Assembly: GCA_027563935.2 (NCBI GenBank) | Contig: CM050447.1 | Coordinates: forward strand, 78,415,461-78,479,460 | Length of the DNA: 64,000 nt | Origin: Costus lasius | Lineage: Eukaryota; Streptophyta; Magnoliopsida; Zingiberales; Costaceae | Reading direction: 5' to 3' | Shown: piece by piece, positions 1 through 11,732 of the stretch | Layout of the letters: the number at the start of each line of letters is the position of its first letter | Numbering within the stretch: position 1 is the stretch's first letter | The notes under the pieces: model-generated | What the model was told of the DNA's origin: nothing | Database searches by the model: none | The model's input: only the letters and a program-made list of their open reading frames with translations | Position numbers and translations under genes: made by a program

Positions 1-111
1 AGATTCCACAATATTTGATAAAAAGGCATAAAAATAAGAAAAAGAGCATGAATATGGCACAAAAATACCCATCAAATGGCACAAAATTTACCATAAATTT
101 TGGTGCCATCA
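1..111 (-). mobile_element. LTR end of a truncated Athila-like element (E)
   Basis: The minus strand read from 111 starts TGATGGCACC and matches the start of the other LTRs here, with the same wording of an AT-rich tract (compare 20129, 31284 and 41737). This is the U3 terminus of an LTR on the minus strand whose body lies left of the window. Directly right of it, integrase coding sequence of A1 begins, so E is inserted in A1 pol. The expected 5-bp duplication would be 112-116 (ATGAC), with its partner outside the window. No coding sequence of E is visible. Confidence 0.7.
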
Positions 112-1201
112 ATGACACGTTGCCATTCTTCGCCATATGGAGGACACACCGGAGCAGCCAAAATAGCCTTTAAGGTCTTACAGTCAGGTTTATTTTGGCA
201 TTCCATTTTTCATAATGCTCGCCGTTTTGCTCTTACATGTGACAGCTGCCAACGAACTGGAAATATCTGAAAGTGGGATGAATTTCCACTGAGCGATATA
301 TTGGAGGTGGAGATTTTTGATAAATGGTGGATTGACTTCATGGGGCCATTCCCATCTTCATGTGGTAAACAGTACATTCTTGTTGCCGTCAACTACGTGT
401 CCAAGTGGGTTGAGGCTTCCGCAGAGACTACTAATAACTCTAGGGTCGTTATGAAGCTTATGAAGAAAACGATTTTCCCCAGATTTGGAGTTCCACGTAT
501 TTTGATAAGTGATGGAGGTTCTCACTTCATCGAGCAGCAATTTGGAGAACTCTTGAACAAGTATGGTGTAAAGCACAAGGTGGTCACACCCTATCATCCT
601 CAGACTAGTGGTCAGGTAGAGGTTTCTAATAGAGAGATCAAGTAGATCCTTGAGAAAACTATATCGAGATCACGGAAGGATTGGGCACTAAAACTACTTG
701 ATGCTCTATGGGTTTATAGGACCGCATATAAGACACCCCTAGGTATGTCTCCTTTCCAAATCATTTATGGGAAATCTTATCACTTACCTATTGAACTTGA
801 GCATAGGGTATTCTGGGCTGTCAAGCAAATCAACTATGACTTCAAGAGTGCCGGTGAGAAAAGAAAGCTACAACTTGATGAATTGGAAGAGATACGTCTT
901 TACACATATGAAAATGCCAAGATCTACAAGGCATGCATCAAACATTGGCATGACAAACGCATTGTGAAGAAAGAATTTCATGTGGGAGACGCTTCACCTC
1001 TTTCCAAGAAAACTTTGAACAAGGTGGTCCAGCCCCTTTGTGGTACAGCAAGTCCAGCCTTATGGTGCCATTACTATTTTCACAGAATGCACTAGGAGTT
1101 TTACCATCAATGGACATAGGCTCAAGCATTACTTTGAGGATGAGCGGATTGAGAAAGGGGTTGTTCTCACCTATTTAGATCCTACAGACTTGATGACTTA
1201 G
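112..1201 (+). pseudogene. Athila integrase (A1), broken
   Basis: This is the integrase part of the pol polyprotein, which inserts element cDNA into chromosomes. The zinc-binding HHCC region is at 125-250 (CHSSPYGGH, then CDSCQR). The DDE core follows: Asp in WIDFMGPF, Asp in LISDGGSHF and Glu in [12 protein letters not shown]. The C-terminal part has [14 protein letters not shown]. Damage seen: a stop at 268-270, a TAG just after SNREIK (642), a small deletion and frame change after FHVGD (about 990), and loss of the N-terminus to insertion E. The last codons end at a TAG at 1199-1201. It belongs to the Athila lineage by its sequence and by the ORF that follows. It is not functional. Confidence 0.85.
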
Positions 1202-1241
1202 AAACCTTTTACAGTCGAGCTATTGACCTAAAACTAGCGCT

Positions 1242-1259
1242 CTTGGAAGGCAACCCAAG
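1242..1259 (+). other. Post-pol hairpin (A1)
   Basis: CTTGGAAGGCAACCCAAG lies 41 nt after the pol stop. The stem CTTGG/CCAAG has a short loop. The same position is occupied by matching hairpins in A2 (9279), B (17504) and C (23970, minus strand). Its role is unknown; a signal in the RNA is an inference. Confidence 0.55.
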
Positions 1260-1458
1260 TTTTTGTTTGCTTGATTCGTATTGAATTGGTTTTTAGTTTC
1301 TAGTTTATCTAAGATGAGTACTTTGATTGTGCAGCTTTGTTTAGTCTCTTTTGGTGGGTTTTGATCAAGAATTTATGCTGATAAGAGTATTATTTTGTTA
1401 TGTAAGTTTAACTGGGTGAACAAGAGATTTGTGCCGGACTTTTACAGCAACATAGTGC

Positions 1459-1858
1459 ACTTCACGGCTAGGTGAACCCCTTGGGGTTCACACGTGAAGT
1501 CTACTGTGAGTAACGCAAAATCGAGTTTTCACAGACATATTTGCAGCAACAGGGTGAATTCAGCGATTCAAGATGGAGTATAATGCTTCGGGATGTCACG
1601 TTTCTTGCAGAAGACTTCATGGCCAAGTGAACCCCATGGGGTTCACCCGTGAAGCCTGCTGTACTCGGGCACAACATTATTCCTATAGAGAACTCCACTG
1701 GTGGTGAACCTAGCGGGGTGCACCCGTAATCGTAGTATGCTGAAAACTTCTAGAGGACTTCACGGCCTGGTGAACCCCATGGGGTTCACCTATATTTCTG
1801 ACAAAGCCGAAATTCATTAGAGAACTTCATGGGCGAGCGACCCGGTGGGGTTCACTAG
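1459..1858 (+). repeat. Array of interrupted palindromes before env-position ORF (A1)
   Basis: About five units spaced 70-130 bp apart. The core is GGTGAACCCC, two bases, GGGGTTCACC, flanked in the best units by TTCACGG on the left and CGTGAA on the right, so the dyad is nested (units near 1459-1500, 1612-1654, 1690-1730, 1755-1792, 1825-1858). The same motif recurs in the LTRs of A1 and A2. The stretch 1260-1458 before it holds no feature I recognise. Confidence 0.8.
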
Positions 1859-2145
1859 GGCTTTCGATTATATCTCCAGCCCCTTTCATCCCGATTCTCC
1901 CTCTTAAGGCGATCTTTCTTCTCCTAGACACTCGTGGATGATTTCTTCCTCCCCGATCTGCATTTCCTCCAAGGTTTGCACCCTCTAAATTAGGGATTTG
2001 CACCGGATTTCTAGTTTTTCTCCCAGTTCGAGGTATTTCACCGCTACTTACTTCTTTCGTCACTGGCTGCTGCTGCTGCTTCCAATTAGCTACTTTCTCC
2101 TCCACACCACTACTAAGGGACCTGCACAAGTTCTCCTGATCTACC

Positions 2146-3657
2146 ATGGCACCCAAGCGCAAAACGTTGGTCTCCCGGTGCCACACTTCGCACCCAGTTT
2201 CAGCCTCCTCGACTGATGACGACGAGTATACCCCTTCGCCGCCGTCGCATCCTCCTCAGCAACGACCTCAACATCATCAGCCTGTGCATCCCTCTTCACA
2301 CCAGCAAACATCCTCTTCCTGTCAGTCGTTGGCCTTTGCTCCTACGCTGAACAAGTTCAGCATCATATTCCGCAATGCTGAGTAGGAAGACCGTTACAAC
2401 CTGCTCCTCCAACGGAAGGTCATCAATACGTGATACCTCAACCGAGGGACATTGGGGATGCTTGGATTACTTGATGATGTGGGGCTCATGTATTCGAATA
2501 TCGTCTGGGACCAATTCATGCAGATGGCAGACTCCACATACATCGGGCTCACATATGAGTTCTTCAGTTCCATCGATGTATGGGCTAACACCATCCTTGA
2601 CAAAGATCCTCCTCGACACACATTCCGGTTGGGTAACGTCGAGCACTCTCTATCTCTATCATAGCTGTGCGGTGTATATGGCTTCCTAGAACCATGTACG
2701 CACAAGGTACCAATGGACTACTCTAAGCAAGGCTTTTGGGGGGTGATCACGAACGAGCATATCTACTCTGCATGTGTTGCTAGGGCTTCTAGCATCTGTA
2801 ATTCTGCCATCCACTATGTTCATCTGGTTCTGGCCCACACCGTCTTCGGCCACGGGGAAAGTGATGGTATGATCTGTCAATCTGAATTGTTTTATTTATG
2901 GTGTATGCTGCATGCTTTTAGGGTCAACTCGAGATATTATTTAGCGAAGCAATTCAGCCGCGTGGCACATTCACGCAAGGGAGCGATTGTTATGGGTGGC
3001 CTAATCACCCCACTGGCTATTTCTCTAGGGGTCATCCCTTATGATACCACAGAAGCAAGTGGCAACAACTGGCTCGATATCGAGTCGTGTGTCGCCATGA
3101 AGCTTATTATTCGCCGGGGTGACTCTTATTGCCTCACTTTCAAGGGAAGTTAGTTTTCCCTCCCTATGCCGAACACAGAGTGCACCACCGTGCGTGTGCA
3201 GCAAAACTAGCACATCCAGCCCGTCGCCTACCCTCAGCCCAACCTAGTTGACACGACACCTCCAGCCCCCGATGCCTTCCATTTTGGTGGCTCTTCCTCT
3301 ACCGGGTCTACGATGGCCCTCTGTTAGGAGATGCATGAGGAGCAGCTTCGCTAGGGAGGCGAGCTATTTCACTAGGGGGAGGCACTAGATTAGATGGACA
3401 CCACTCTCAGCTACCTCCGCCATGAGCAGTCCACGGATTGGGTGGCTATGGAGGCAGGGATGCAGCGTCAGCACAAGATGATGAGCACAGTTTGGGAGAA
3501 GCTTTCTTCCATGGATGATCTACTGGCCTTTTTCTCTAAAGAGAACATGGAGAGGGTTACTATCTCTTCAGATGAGGAGGACCAACCTGATTATTCGCAC
3601 CACAACAAGGGCAAGAGCTCTAGAGCTTCTGGCTCTAGGTCGCGAAGGAAGAAGTAA
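2146..3657 (+). pseudogene. Athila env-position ORF (A1), broken
   Basis: This is the third ORF of Athila elements, placed between pol and the 3' LTR. It belongs to the large family annotated as putative plant transposon protein or Athila ORF; its biochemical function is not established. The ATG at 2146 opens a Lys/Ser-rich and acidic, Pro-rich leader (DDDEYTPSPPSHPP). The conserved block follows (LGLLDDVGLMY, FFSSIDVW, FRLGNVEHSLSLS, SKQGFWGVITNEHIYSA, LAHTVFGHGESDGM, RKGAIVMGGLITPLAISLG, IDIES-like LDIESCVAMK). The C-terminus is acidic, then Ser/Lys/Arg-rich (SRASGSRSRRKK). No signal peptide or membrane segment is visible. The frame changes near 2380, 2665 and 3150, and several stops fall between 3180 and 3400. 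Homologous copies are at 10216, 21527 and 36341. Confidence 0.75.
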
Positions 3658-4816
3658 GCTTCTCATCCCAGCCTCTCACCTACTCCTCTCATGTATCGGG
3701 CATTTGCATAGAGGGCTATGCGATATTTAGAGTGGGTGAGCTGTCTTCTTTCTAGTCTCTCATATTTATTTGTCATGGTTTCCTTTCGACTGGGTACTTA
3801 TTTTAATTAGTTTATGTGTTTTCTACTTACTTTGACTGGCTAGTTATTTATTTGGCATTGTTCTTATATGTCACTATTTGAGGGCCTGGTCCCATCTTCA
3901 GGCCCCTTGACTGCGATGTATGACATGTCGACACATTTGGATCTATTTCCATGCATTATCTCAGCATTTTGTTACGATCCTTATATTGTTGTGTTAAACT
4001 GTGGATGAGTTGATCTACCCATCATGTTAGATTGAATGAGTTGCACATGTGGTCATTTTGATATATTTACATTGTGATGTTGTGGTTCAGGGTTTAGTCA
4101 TGTGTTCACCATGCTTTAGTGAAATAATTTTAATCCTGTGATAGCTAGGTCTAATCATTGAGTTAGAATTCATACTTGGTTAGGAATATTCATAATCCAT
4201 TGAAGGCACCACCTAATTAGAAATATTCTATGATCATATCCATGTGCTCTACGATTCTGAAATCTTTTGATTTGGATTGCTTTAGACTGTTCATTAGTGG
4301 GTTAAATATTTCTGAGAATGTTCAATTTACTTATGCTAGTAGTTTTCATATAATTTCATATTAAGATATGCATTTACGTATTCATTCCTTGAGTCCTTTC
4401 TCTTGTTGGGAGGAAACTACATTTGTGATGAGATGAAAGGCCTTATCAACACCATATATTGTTATTGTGCCCTATTTGAAAAAAAACTCTTAGATTCCTC
4501 TATTTGACACTGCAAAAAATTGGCAGTGGTACCTAAGAACATGAGTTAAAATATAAGAGACACCTCTACTTGGCACTCCGAAAAATTGGTAGTGGTACCT
4601 AAGTACATGAGTTGAAATGTAAGAGAGACACCTCTACTTGGCACTGCGAAAAATTGGCAGTGGTACCTAATGACATTAGTTGAAGTCTGATTTCATAATT
4701 AGTTATTGGAGTATTGCATCCTAAATAATACATTTGAGTTAATCCCAACAAGTTGATTTGGATGGATTAGAATAGCATGAGTAATGTATATGCTTAATTG
4801 AGTTCTCTGTTTGCAG
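3658..4816 (+). other. A1 3' tail, non-coding
   Basis: This AT-rich stretch has no ORF of note and matches the same part of A2 (11733-12780). Three repeated segments at 4490-4670 each contain a small dyad (CACTGC, A-rich loop, GCAGTG at 4508-4528 and 4642-4662; a weaker one at 4573-4595). It is interrupted by element B at 4822. Confidence 0.6.
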
Positions 4817-5127
4817 CTGGCTGATGACATGCATTTATATATTATTTTTAGTATACTGTTACCATCAATTATTGATGCATTGCATTTTGGTTGTGATTTT
4901 CATAGTTATTTCATGTCAAATCTAGGCTTATTTCGACATTTTTATACTCATTACAGGCTTATTTCCTTCATATCTTCGGAATCTTCACTTTTTAGCACTT
5001 TTATGGAATTTCAAGCAAAAACACCTTTTTTTCAACATATTTTGAAGATTCTGAGGCCATGGGACGATTTCTTGTGTGGAAACTAAGCTGTCCGTCAAAT
5101 TTGGAGTCATTTGGAGTTTTGCCTGAC

Positions 5128-5370
5128 AATCACGGCCAGGTGAATCCCACGGGGTTCACCATCCCAGTCGCCAGCCTGCGAAACTCACAGAGAGCATCAC
5201 GGCCGGGTGAACCCCATCGGGGTTCACCAGAATTCCATTTGGCCGAAAACTGTCTAGAACACATCACGGCCAGCTGAACCCGGCGGGGTTCACCGCGCTT
5301 CTTTCAGCGGAACTTACAGAATGAATCACAGCCAGGTGAACCTGGCGGGGTTCACCGTGATTCTAACCTA
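5128..5370 (+). repeat. Palindrome array in A2 5' LTR
   Basis: Four units have the core GGTGAACCC, two to four bases, GGGGTTCACC, each preceded by TCACGGCC or a close variant, at a spacing of about 60-75 bp. Several centres differ between units while the arms stay paired. The array lies upstream of the TATA-like sequence at 5487, as expected for promoter or enhancer elements in U3. Confidence 0.8.
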
Positions 5371-5486
5371 GGTTCGCAAGCGGCTCGACCCACACTCGAT
5401 TTTCCTTCGATTTCTTACCCGTTCGAAGGCCAAATTCGGCAAGTAAGGTGTCTATGGAAAGCTCTTTCAGAGGCGAACACAGAGGA

Positions 5487-5494
5487 CATAAAAG
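5487..5494 (+). promoter_or_regulatory. TATA-like box in A2 5' LTR
   Basis: CATAAAAG, in the context GGACATAAAAGCCC, lies in the middle of the LTR. The 3' LTR has the same sequence near 13519, and the A1 LTR has TATAAAAGCCC at 33977. It is likely the core promoter of the element. Confidence 0.55.
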
Positions 5495-6384
5495 CCCTAA
5501 TTTTCTTGCCCTAATCATCGATCAGTCACGTGAAGAAGTGGCGCTGGCGAAAGAACTCGGCGACAGAGGCAATTTTTGGAGATTTTCGGAGATTGAGATA
5601 CACGATCATCACGATTTCTTCAGGAATCCTTCAGTTCATCATCTCCTTCCCCTTAGCTTCATTTTCTTATACTTTTTATTTCATTAAAAGAGAGATTTTG
5701 AGCGTTTCAATGACGATTGTAGCGTAAACCCTATTTCGGAGCTCGGTGGAAACCCTTTGATAATTTTAATTGCAAACTTTGTATCTATTTATGTTATTTG
5801 GTATGAGTTGTGAGCATATTTTACTTTGACGTATTTATTTCATGGTTTTACCTTGTCCTAGTAATTTCGCGTGTTAGCCGTTACGATTCATATCGAGAGA
5901 AGGATCATAAGGGTCGAACCTCTGAGTAAAACTTGCGAGACCTCGACACGAGAGTGCTTGGTCCTCGCTTGAGGATTTCATAGTCTTCCATAGAACTCAT
6001 TGGGTTCGCCTTAGAATGATCCACCGCGAGAGTAGGAGGTCGGTCTAAGACGAACACCGGGGTGTATCACTCGAGAGAGGGCACCTTGTACCCTAGGGTT
6101 AGACTCCTTGTGCAAAACCAATAAACCAAATAACTAATATCTTTCTTGTGCGATTAAGATTATCATTGTGGTGGAAGCCGTAGCCCTGAATTCTCTCTTA
6201 TATCTTTTCTCTACCGACGTAGTTGTAATTGCTTGTTTACGATTTTCTGTTCTCAAAACCACGTTTCGATTCGCCTCGCTATTAGGATTTGGACTTTCTA
6301 GTACTCAACCTTGCTCCCTGTGGGATTCGACATCTTTTATATTACTTCGACATATCCGTGCACTTGCGGAGCGTGTCAAGTTTT

Positions 6385-6402
6385 TGGCGCCGTTGCCAGG
6401 GA
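6385..6402 (+). other. Primer binding site of A2 (tRNA-Asp type)
   Basis: TGGCGCCGTTGCCAGGGA starts 7 nt after the LTR. It matches the complement of the 3' end of plant tRNA-Asp except at one position (A for G), as is usual for Athila. First-strand cDNA would start here. Confidence 0.85.
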
Positions 6403-6539
6403 GCAACGTTTGATATTAGTATATTTTCGAGAATTGGTAGACTAGGCCTTAGGTTAGATTTTTCTTACTGCACTGTTATCTTCTTTTTCTTTTTATTTAC
6501 TTGCTGTCTTAGAACTTTATAATTTTGACTGACCGTTTT

Positions 6540-7578
6540 ATGCGAAGAAGTTCTAGGGCAGGTACATTCTTTGACATTGATCCAGAGATCGAGCGCACCT
6601 TCCGGACAAGAAGGAAGCAAAATCAAATTCTGAAGAAAGAAATCATGAACCATCCAGGAGAAGACAATCAGATAGAACACATTCAACTTGATGTGAACAA
6701 TGACCGAGCATAACAACCAATGGGGAACAACTATAACAACAGGACATTGAAAGATTATTCGACACCTTACACTTACGATTTTCAATCTGGAATTGCTAAG
6801 TCCGCTGTTGAGGCCAACAACTTCGAAATAAAACCTGCTCTTCTTTCTATGGTGCAACAGAATCAGTTTGGTAGTTCTCCTCTTGAGGACCCCAACATGC
6901 ACCTTTCTATTTTTCTAGAATATTGTGATATGTTGAAAATTAATGGAGTGTCTGAGGGACAGGGCGAGAGCTTGGCTGCATACACTACCTGCTGCTTCGA
7001 TAAGAACATGGGCAAAGCTTTCTCAAGCCTTTCTCTCCAAGTACTTCCCTCCATCAAAGACAATCCAATTGCGAAATCAGATAACGAGCTTCATGCAAAA
7101 GGATGGGGAGTCTCTATATGAAGCTTGGGAGAGGTTTAAGGAGCTACAAAGGATGTGTCCACATCATGGTGTTGAGACTTGGGTTTTGATCCAAACGTTC
7201 TACAGCGGTTTGGACTACAACATGAGGCTTATAGTGGACGCTGCAGCAGGAGGTGCTTTGATGAATATGAGAGTTGAGGATGCAATGAACCTTCTCGAGG
7301 ACATGACAATTAACCATCACCAATGGACATCTGAGAGAGGTACTTCTACCAAGAAATCAGGTATGTATGACTTAGACTCTCTTACTGCTCTCACGGCTAA
7401 GGTAGATAATTTGACTAGGAAGCTTGATTCTTGGTCTGTTAATTCAATGGATGTTAACGCTATTACTTGTGAGGTCTGTGGAGTTGTAGGCCATGCAGGA
7501 GTAGAATGCCAGGCGGGAGATGGACAAATGGCTGCGGCTCATCCTGAGCAGTTGAATGCAGTTGGAAACTTCAACTAG
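6540..7578 (+). pseudogene. Athila gag (A2), broken
   Basis: This encodes the capsid/nucleocapsid polyprotein that packages element RNA. The N-terminus has FDIDPEIERTFR, and the capsid domain includes NNFEIKPALLSMVQQNQFGS, FLSKYFPPSKTIQLRNQI, GESLYEAWERFKELQR and CPHHGVETWVLIQTFYSGL. A CCHC zinc knuckle is intact at 7468-7509 (CEVCGVVGHAGVEC). Damage: a stop at 6711-6713; a short deletion with frame change near 6945, where a dozen residues found in C are missing; and a TAG at 7576. The first ATG in frame is at 6540. Gag would read on into pol, as in other Athila elements. Confidence 0.8.
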
Positions 7579-7844
7579 AACAACAACCCTTATTCCAACT
7601 ACTACAATCCAGGATGGCGCAACCATCCAAATTTCTCTTACCGGACAACTCAGCCAATTCAGCCTGGACAAGTTCCACCACAGCAGACTCAACCCTCACA
7701 AGGAAACTTTAGGTAACCTCAACAGAGCAACTCAGACCACCAGGATTCCAAGCCAGAAATTACAATGCACCGCCGCCACAACCACAATAGCCAAGGCCCA
7801 ACAATGATTCAAATCTGGGCAAGCAACTTGAAGGACTCACAGAT

Positions 7845-9239
7845 ATGATGAAGATTATGATGACCAGGATGGACTCCCTAGAGGCACACAATAAGATGCT
7901 AGAGAGCCAGCTAGCCCAGCAAGCTAGCTCATCTTCCAGAGCACCAGGAAAGTTACCATCCCAGCCTGAAGTAAACCCGAGGGAGCAGTGCAATGCAATC
8001 TCCACTCGGAGCGGCAAGCAATTGGAAGATCCGAAGATGCCGACAGATGACAGGATAGAAGAGACAATACCAGAACCTGTGGAACCACATTCGAATGCAA
8101 CACCGGTGGCACCTGAGCTAGTTGAGGAGGAGCGGCCCTATGTGGGACCGCCAGCATATAAGCCACCGATTCCCTTTCCACAGAGGCTTGTCAAGGCTAA
8201 ATTGGACAAGCATTTTGGTAAGTTTTTAGAGGTTTTGAAGAAACTCTACATTAACATCCCTTTTGTTGATGCTCTTTCACAGATGCCGACTTATGCAAAA
8301 TTTATGAAAGACATTTTATCAAACAAGAGGAAGCTAGAGGATCAAGGGACCGTTGCACTTACTGAAGAGTGCAGCGCCATCATTCAGAACAAGCTCCCTC
8401 AGAAGCTTAAGGACCCAGGTAGTTTCTCCTTACCCTGCCAGATTGGGGAGATGTCTTTTCAGAGGGCTATGTTCTACTTAGGAGCGAGCGTTAGTCTCAT
8501 GCCACATTCACTTTGTAAAAGGCTAGACTTAGGGGATTTGCATCCAACTAATATTTCTATACAACTTGCAGACCGATTTGTGCGTTACCCAGTTGGTATT
8601 TTAGAGGACGTACCTGTTAAAGTAGGAGATTACTTTATTCCTGCCGTCTTTAATGTTTTGGAAATTGATGAGGATGATAGGCTCCCGATCATTTTGGAGA
8701 GGCCTTTCTTGGCCACTGCAGGCGCTGTCATGGATGTCAAGAATTGGAAATTGACCTTGAACATCTGTGGCAATGCCATTCAATTTGATCTTACTAATAC
8801 TTTGAAAAAACCTTCTCTTGCAGGTACGTGCTGCAGCATTGACATTGTGGAGAAAGCAACTCAGGATGTTGAGCCGCCTAGAAAAGATGTGGACCCATTG
8901 GAACTTACCCCGACAACCCCGACCAAGAACGCCAAGAGCTACAAAGCACGCACAAAGTTTTGGCACGACAAGCACATAGCAAAGAAGGAATTTCATGAGG
9001 GAGACAAAGTATTGCTATTCAATTCACGACTTCGATTGTTTCCAGGAAAACTTCGCACGAGGTGGTCCGGTCCTTTCACAGTTCAGAAAGTTCAACCATA
9101 TGGTGCCATCACAATTTGGACATAACGAACTGGGAGCTTCACAGTAAACGAGCACCGCCTAAAGCATTACTTTAAAGATGAGTGGGTTAAAAGAGAGAAA
9201 GTTTTAGCACTCTCAGACCCCCTGGATTTGAAACTTTGA
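7845..9239 (+). pseudogene. A2 pol remnant: protease fused to integrase C-terminus
   Basis: The open frame starts with a coiled-coil-like stretch ([17 protein letters not shown]) and a Pro-rich linker ([11 protein letters not shown]). The aspartic protease domain follows ([20 protein letters not shown], then [11 protein letters not shown], then [14 protein letters not shown]). The catalytic Asp of DLGAS is Tyr here, and the Gly of ILGRPF is Glu. Near 8926 the frame jumps to the integrase C-terminus ([36 protein letters not shown]). RT, RNase H and the integrase zinc finger and DDE core are missing. The junction keeps the reading frame. A TAA at 9123 precedes the family stop at 9237-9239. Confidence 0.85.
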
Positions 9240-9278
9240 AAACTCTCATGGTCGAGCTACCAACCTAAACCTAGCGCT

Positions 9279-9296
9279 CTTGGGAGGCAACCCAAG
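9279..9296 (+). other. Post-pol hairpin (A2)
   Basis: CTTGGGAGGCAACCCAAG is a perfect 6-bp stem with a 6-nt loop, 40 nt after the pol stop. The sequence before it (AACCTAAACCTAGCGCT) is also shared with A1 and, loosely, with B and C. Confidence 0.6.
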
Positions 9297-9495
9297 TTTT
9301 TGCTTAATTTTAGTTTTTATGCATAGTTTCTCCATGTTGATTAGTTAGTGTTTTGATCATTGTTTTGTCTTTCTTTTATTTTCGCTTTTCTAGAGGGTAT
9401 TGCTACTAATTTGCTGTCTCTATATGTTGTAGGAAGAAGTTGGAGCACAATGGAATTTTTCTAGAATTTTTCCAGATTTTTTCGAGCATACAGTG

Positions 9496-9770
9496 AACAT
9501 CACGGCCAGGTGAAGCCCATGGGATTCACCGTGATGTGTACTGAGCAGTGCGCCAGGCTTTGTAACCAGAGGACTTCACGGGCAGGTGAACCTCAGCGGG
9601 TTCACCAGTATTCTACATATGCAGAATCCAACTAGTAAGCTTCACGGGTCGGTGAACCCCAGCGGGTTCACCCGTGTTTCTGTTGCTTCAGTCTGACCAC
9701 AGTATGATTCACGGGTGAGTGAACCCGGGCGGGTTCACTGGTATTCCAACCCGTGAACACCCGAAACTAG
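9496..9770 (+). repeat. Palindrome array before env-position ORF (A2)
   Basis: Four to five units (near 9500, 9577, 9645, 9712 and a half unit at 9750) have arms GGTGAACC and GGTTCACC and TCACGG to the left. It is the same motif class as in the A2 LTRs. It ends about 450 bp before the ATG of the next ORF. The stretch from there to 10216 is GC-richer, CT-rich leader-like DNA without a recognised gene. Confidence 0.75.
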
Positions 9771-10215
9771 GGCACACGCTCGATTGCTTCCACCGCCACC
9801 TTCCTCTTTCACCAAGATCCCATTGATTTTGGAATTCTTCCTTCTTTCCAAACACGAAGAAGATCTCTCCAGGTCAGATCCGAGTTTCCTTGCAAGTAGA
9901 TCGAATTCTATCTCAACTTCAACCCTGATTTTTAGCGTTGCAAGATTTTGTGTACTTCCGCCGCTGCCACCCAATTTTGATCAAACCGACCGGAGCGCAC
10001 CACTTTCTCTCCATCTTCGAACTCAAAGAAGATATCCGAAGGTTTGATCTAGCTTTACATTGCACCCAGTCGGATTTCTGGTTTGTTCGATTTCAGATCG
10101 AGGGTTTTTGTTCCGCCTGTTCCTCCGCCCCTTGTTTTTGCCGATCGGCGCTGCTCCAGTTTTCTCTGCATCTTCAACCAAAATCCGCCACCACTTCCAA
10201 CCTTCTCCAGCCACT

Positions 10216-11732
10216 ATGCCTCCAAGGACGAAGGCCATGGCCAGCAAGCGAACTTCGCGCCCTCAACAGGCGCTGTCAAATTCGTCCGCCACGGACGATG
10301 AGGAGTATGAGCCGACGCCTACACCTCCTTCCTACCGGCCTTCTTCAGCTACGCCAGCTCTTCTTCGTCTCGTCACGGCCGCACACCTGCCAGCCGACCA
10401 CAGCCTTACATGTCTCCCCCGAACGAGTTCAGGATTATCTTTCGAAACGCTGCACAAGAGGCACGGTATCAGATTCTGTGACAACGCCGCGTGCTCAATA
10501 CGCAGTATCTTGATCGAACCACCCTACAGATGCTAGGGATGCTTGGAGACTTTGACTTGATGTATGCATCCATAGGGTGGGAGTAATTTCAGCAGTTATT
10601 CTCACCCACCTACATCGGTACCTCGCTGGAATTTCTGAGTTCATTGGAAGTCAAAGCTGATCCTACACTTGAGGATGATCCAGGCTATCTGTCCTTCCGC
10701 CTGGGTAACATCGAACACATCCTATCTCTTTCACAGTTCCGCGGTATTTACGGTTTTCCAGAGCCTAGCGCACGTAGAGTCCCTACTGAGTATAGTGAGC
10801 AGGGCTTCTGGGGCGCTGTCACCAACGAGCACATCTACTCCGCTTGCACAGCTCGCGCATCCAGTCTATGAAACCAAGTGATCAAGTATGTTCACCGCGT
10901 ATTGGCCCACACTCTCTTTGGCCGCGGTGAAAGTGACGGTATGGTTCGACAGACTGAGTTATTTTATATCTAGTGCATGCTCCACAGTTTTAGAGTTGAT
11001 TCAGGATATTATTTGGCAAAGCATTTCAGCCGCGTCGCCCATTCTTTGAGGGGGGCGATAGTGATTGGCGGCTTGATCACACCTCTGGCAGTTTCCCTCG
11101 GCATCATTCCCTACGGCACATTGGAGGCTATAGGCAACAACAGGCTCGACATCGAGTCTTGCGTTGCTATGAAACTTATTATACGCAAGGGAGATTCTTA
11201 TTGTATGACATTCAAGGGAAACCCCTTCTGCTTACCTTTGCCAAACCCGGAGCGCACATCTATCAGAGTTCGTGGAAACTGGCGCATCCAGCCAGTTGAG
11301 GATGCACAGCCCGATCCAGTCAACACAGCACCACCAGCACCCGGAGCATTTTCTTTTGGTGGCACCTCCTCTCACGATTTTATGATGTTTGTATTGCAGG
11401 AAATCAAGGAGGAACAGCTCCATCAAAGAGAGTTGATCGATCACATGGACACCACCGTCTTTCACATGCAGCAGGACTACGCCGCTCGATGGGAATCAAA
11501 TGAAGCTGGTATGCAACGCCAGCACAAAATGCTGAGCTCTATTTGGGGAAAGCTATCTGCGATGGATGAGCGCCTCGCCTTTGTCTCTGAGGAGCACAAG
11601 GCTCAGATGGACATCTCCTCCGATAGCGTTTTTCCTTCAGATGAGGAGGTTGAGCCGGATTATAGTGCACATGGGAAGAAGAAGAGCTCGAGCTCGAGAG
11701 CTTCTGGCTCCCGCTCGCACAAAAAGAAGTAG
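10216..11732 (+). pseudogene. Athila env-position ORF (A2), broken
   Basis: Same family as 2146-3657. The ATG at 10216 opens a basic stretch (MPPRTKAMASKRTSRP) and an acidic, Pro-rich region. Core landmarks are IIFRNAAQEARYQIL, LGMLGDFDLMYASIGWE, FRLGNIEHILSLSQFRGIYGF, QGFWGAVTNEHIYSACTARA, VHRVLAHTLFGRGESDGM, SLRGAIVIGGLITPLAVSLG and RLDIESCVAMKLIIRKGD. The last 150 residues contain a probable coiled coil and a Ser/Lys tail (SHKKK). Damage: a frameshift near 10340, stops at about 10480, 10586 and 10869, and a TAG near 10970. There is no signal peptide or transmembrane helix. Nuclear localisation is a guess from the basic ends. Confidence 0.8.

Larger units (their letters stand above)
4873..6378 (+). 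repeat. 5' LTR of A2
   Basis: This 1506-bp LTR starts TGATGCATTG and ends GCGTGTCA. It contains four interrupted palindromes (about 5128-5370) and a TATA-like CATAAAAG at 5487-5494, about 120 bp downstream of the array. It is 87 bp longer than the 3' LTR because that copy has lost palindrome units. Confidence 0.9.

Noticed and set aside
5128..5370. CRISPR-like regular repeats
   Set aside because: The units are imperfect palindromes inside plant LTRs, vary between units, and recur at fixed places of retroelements.
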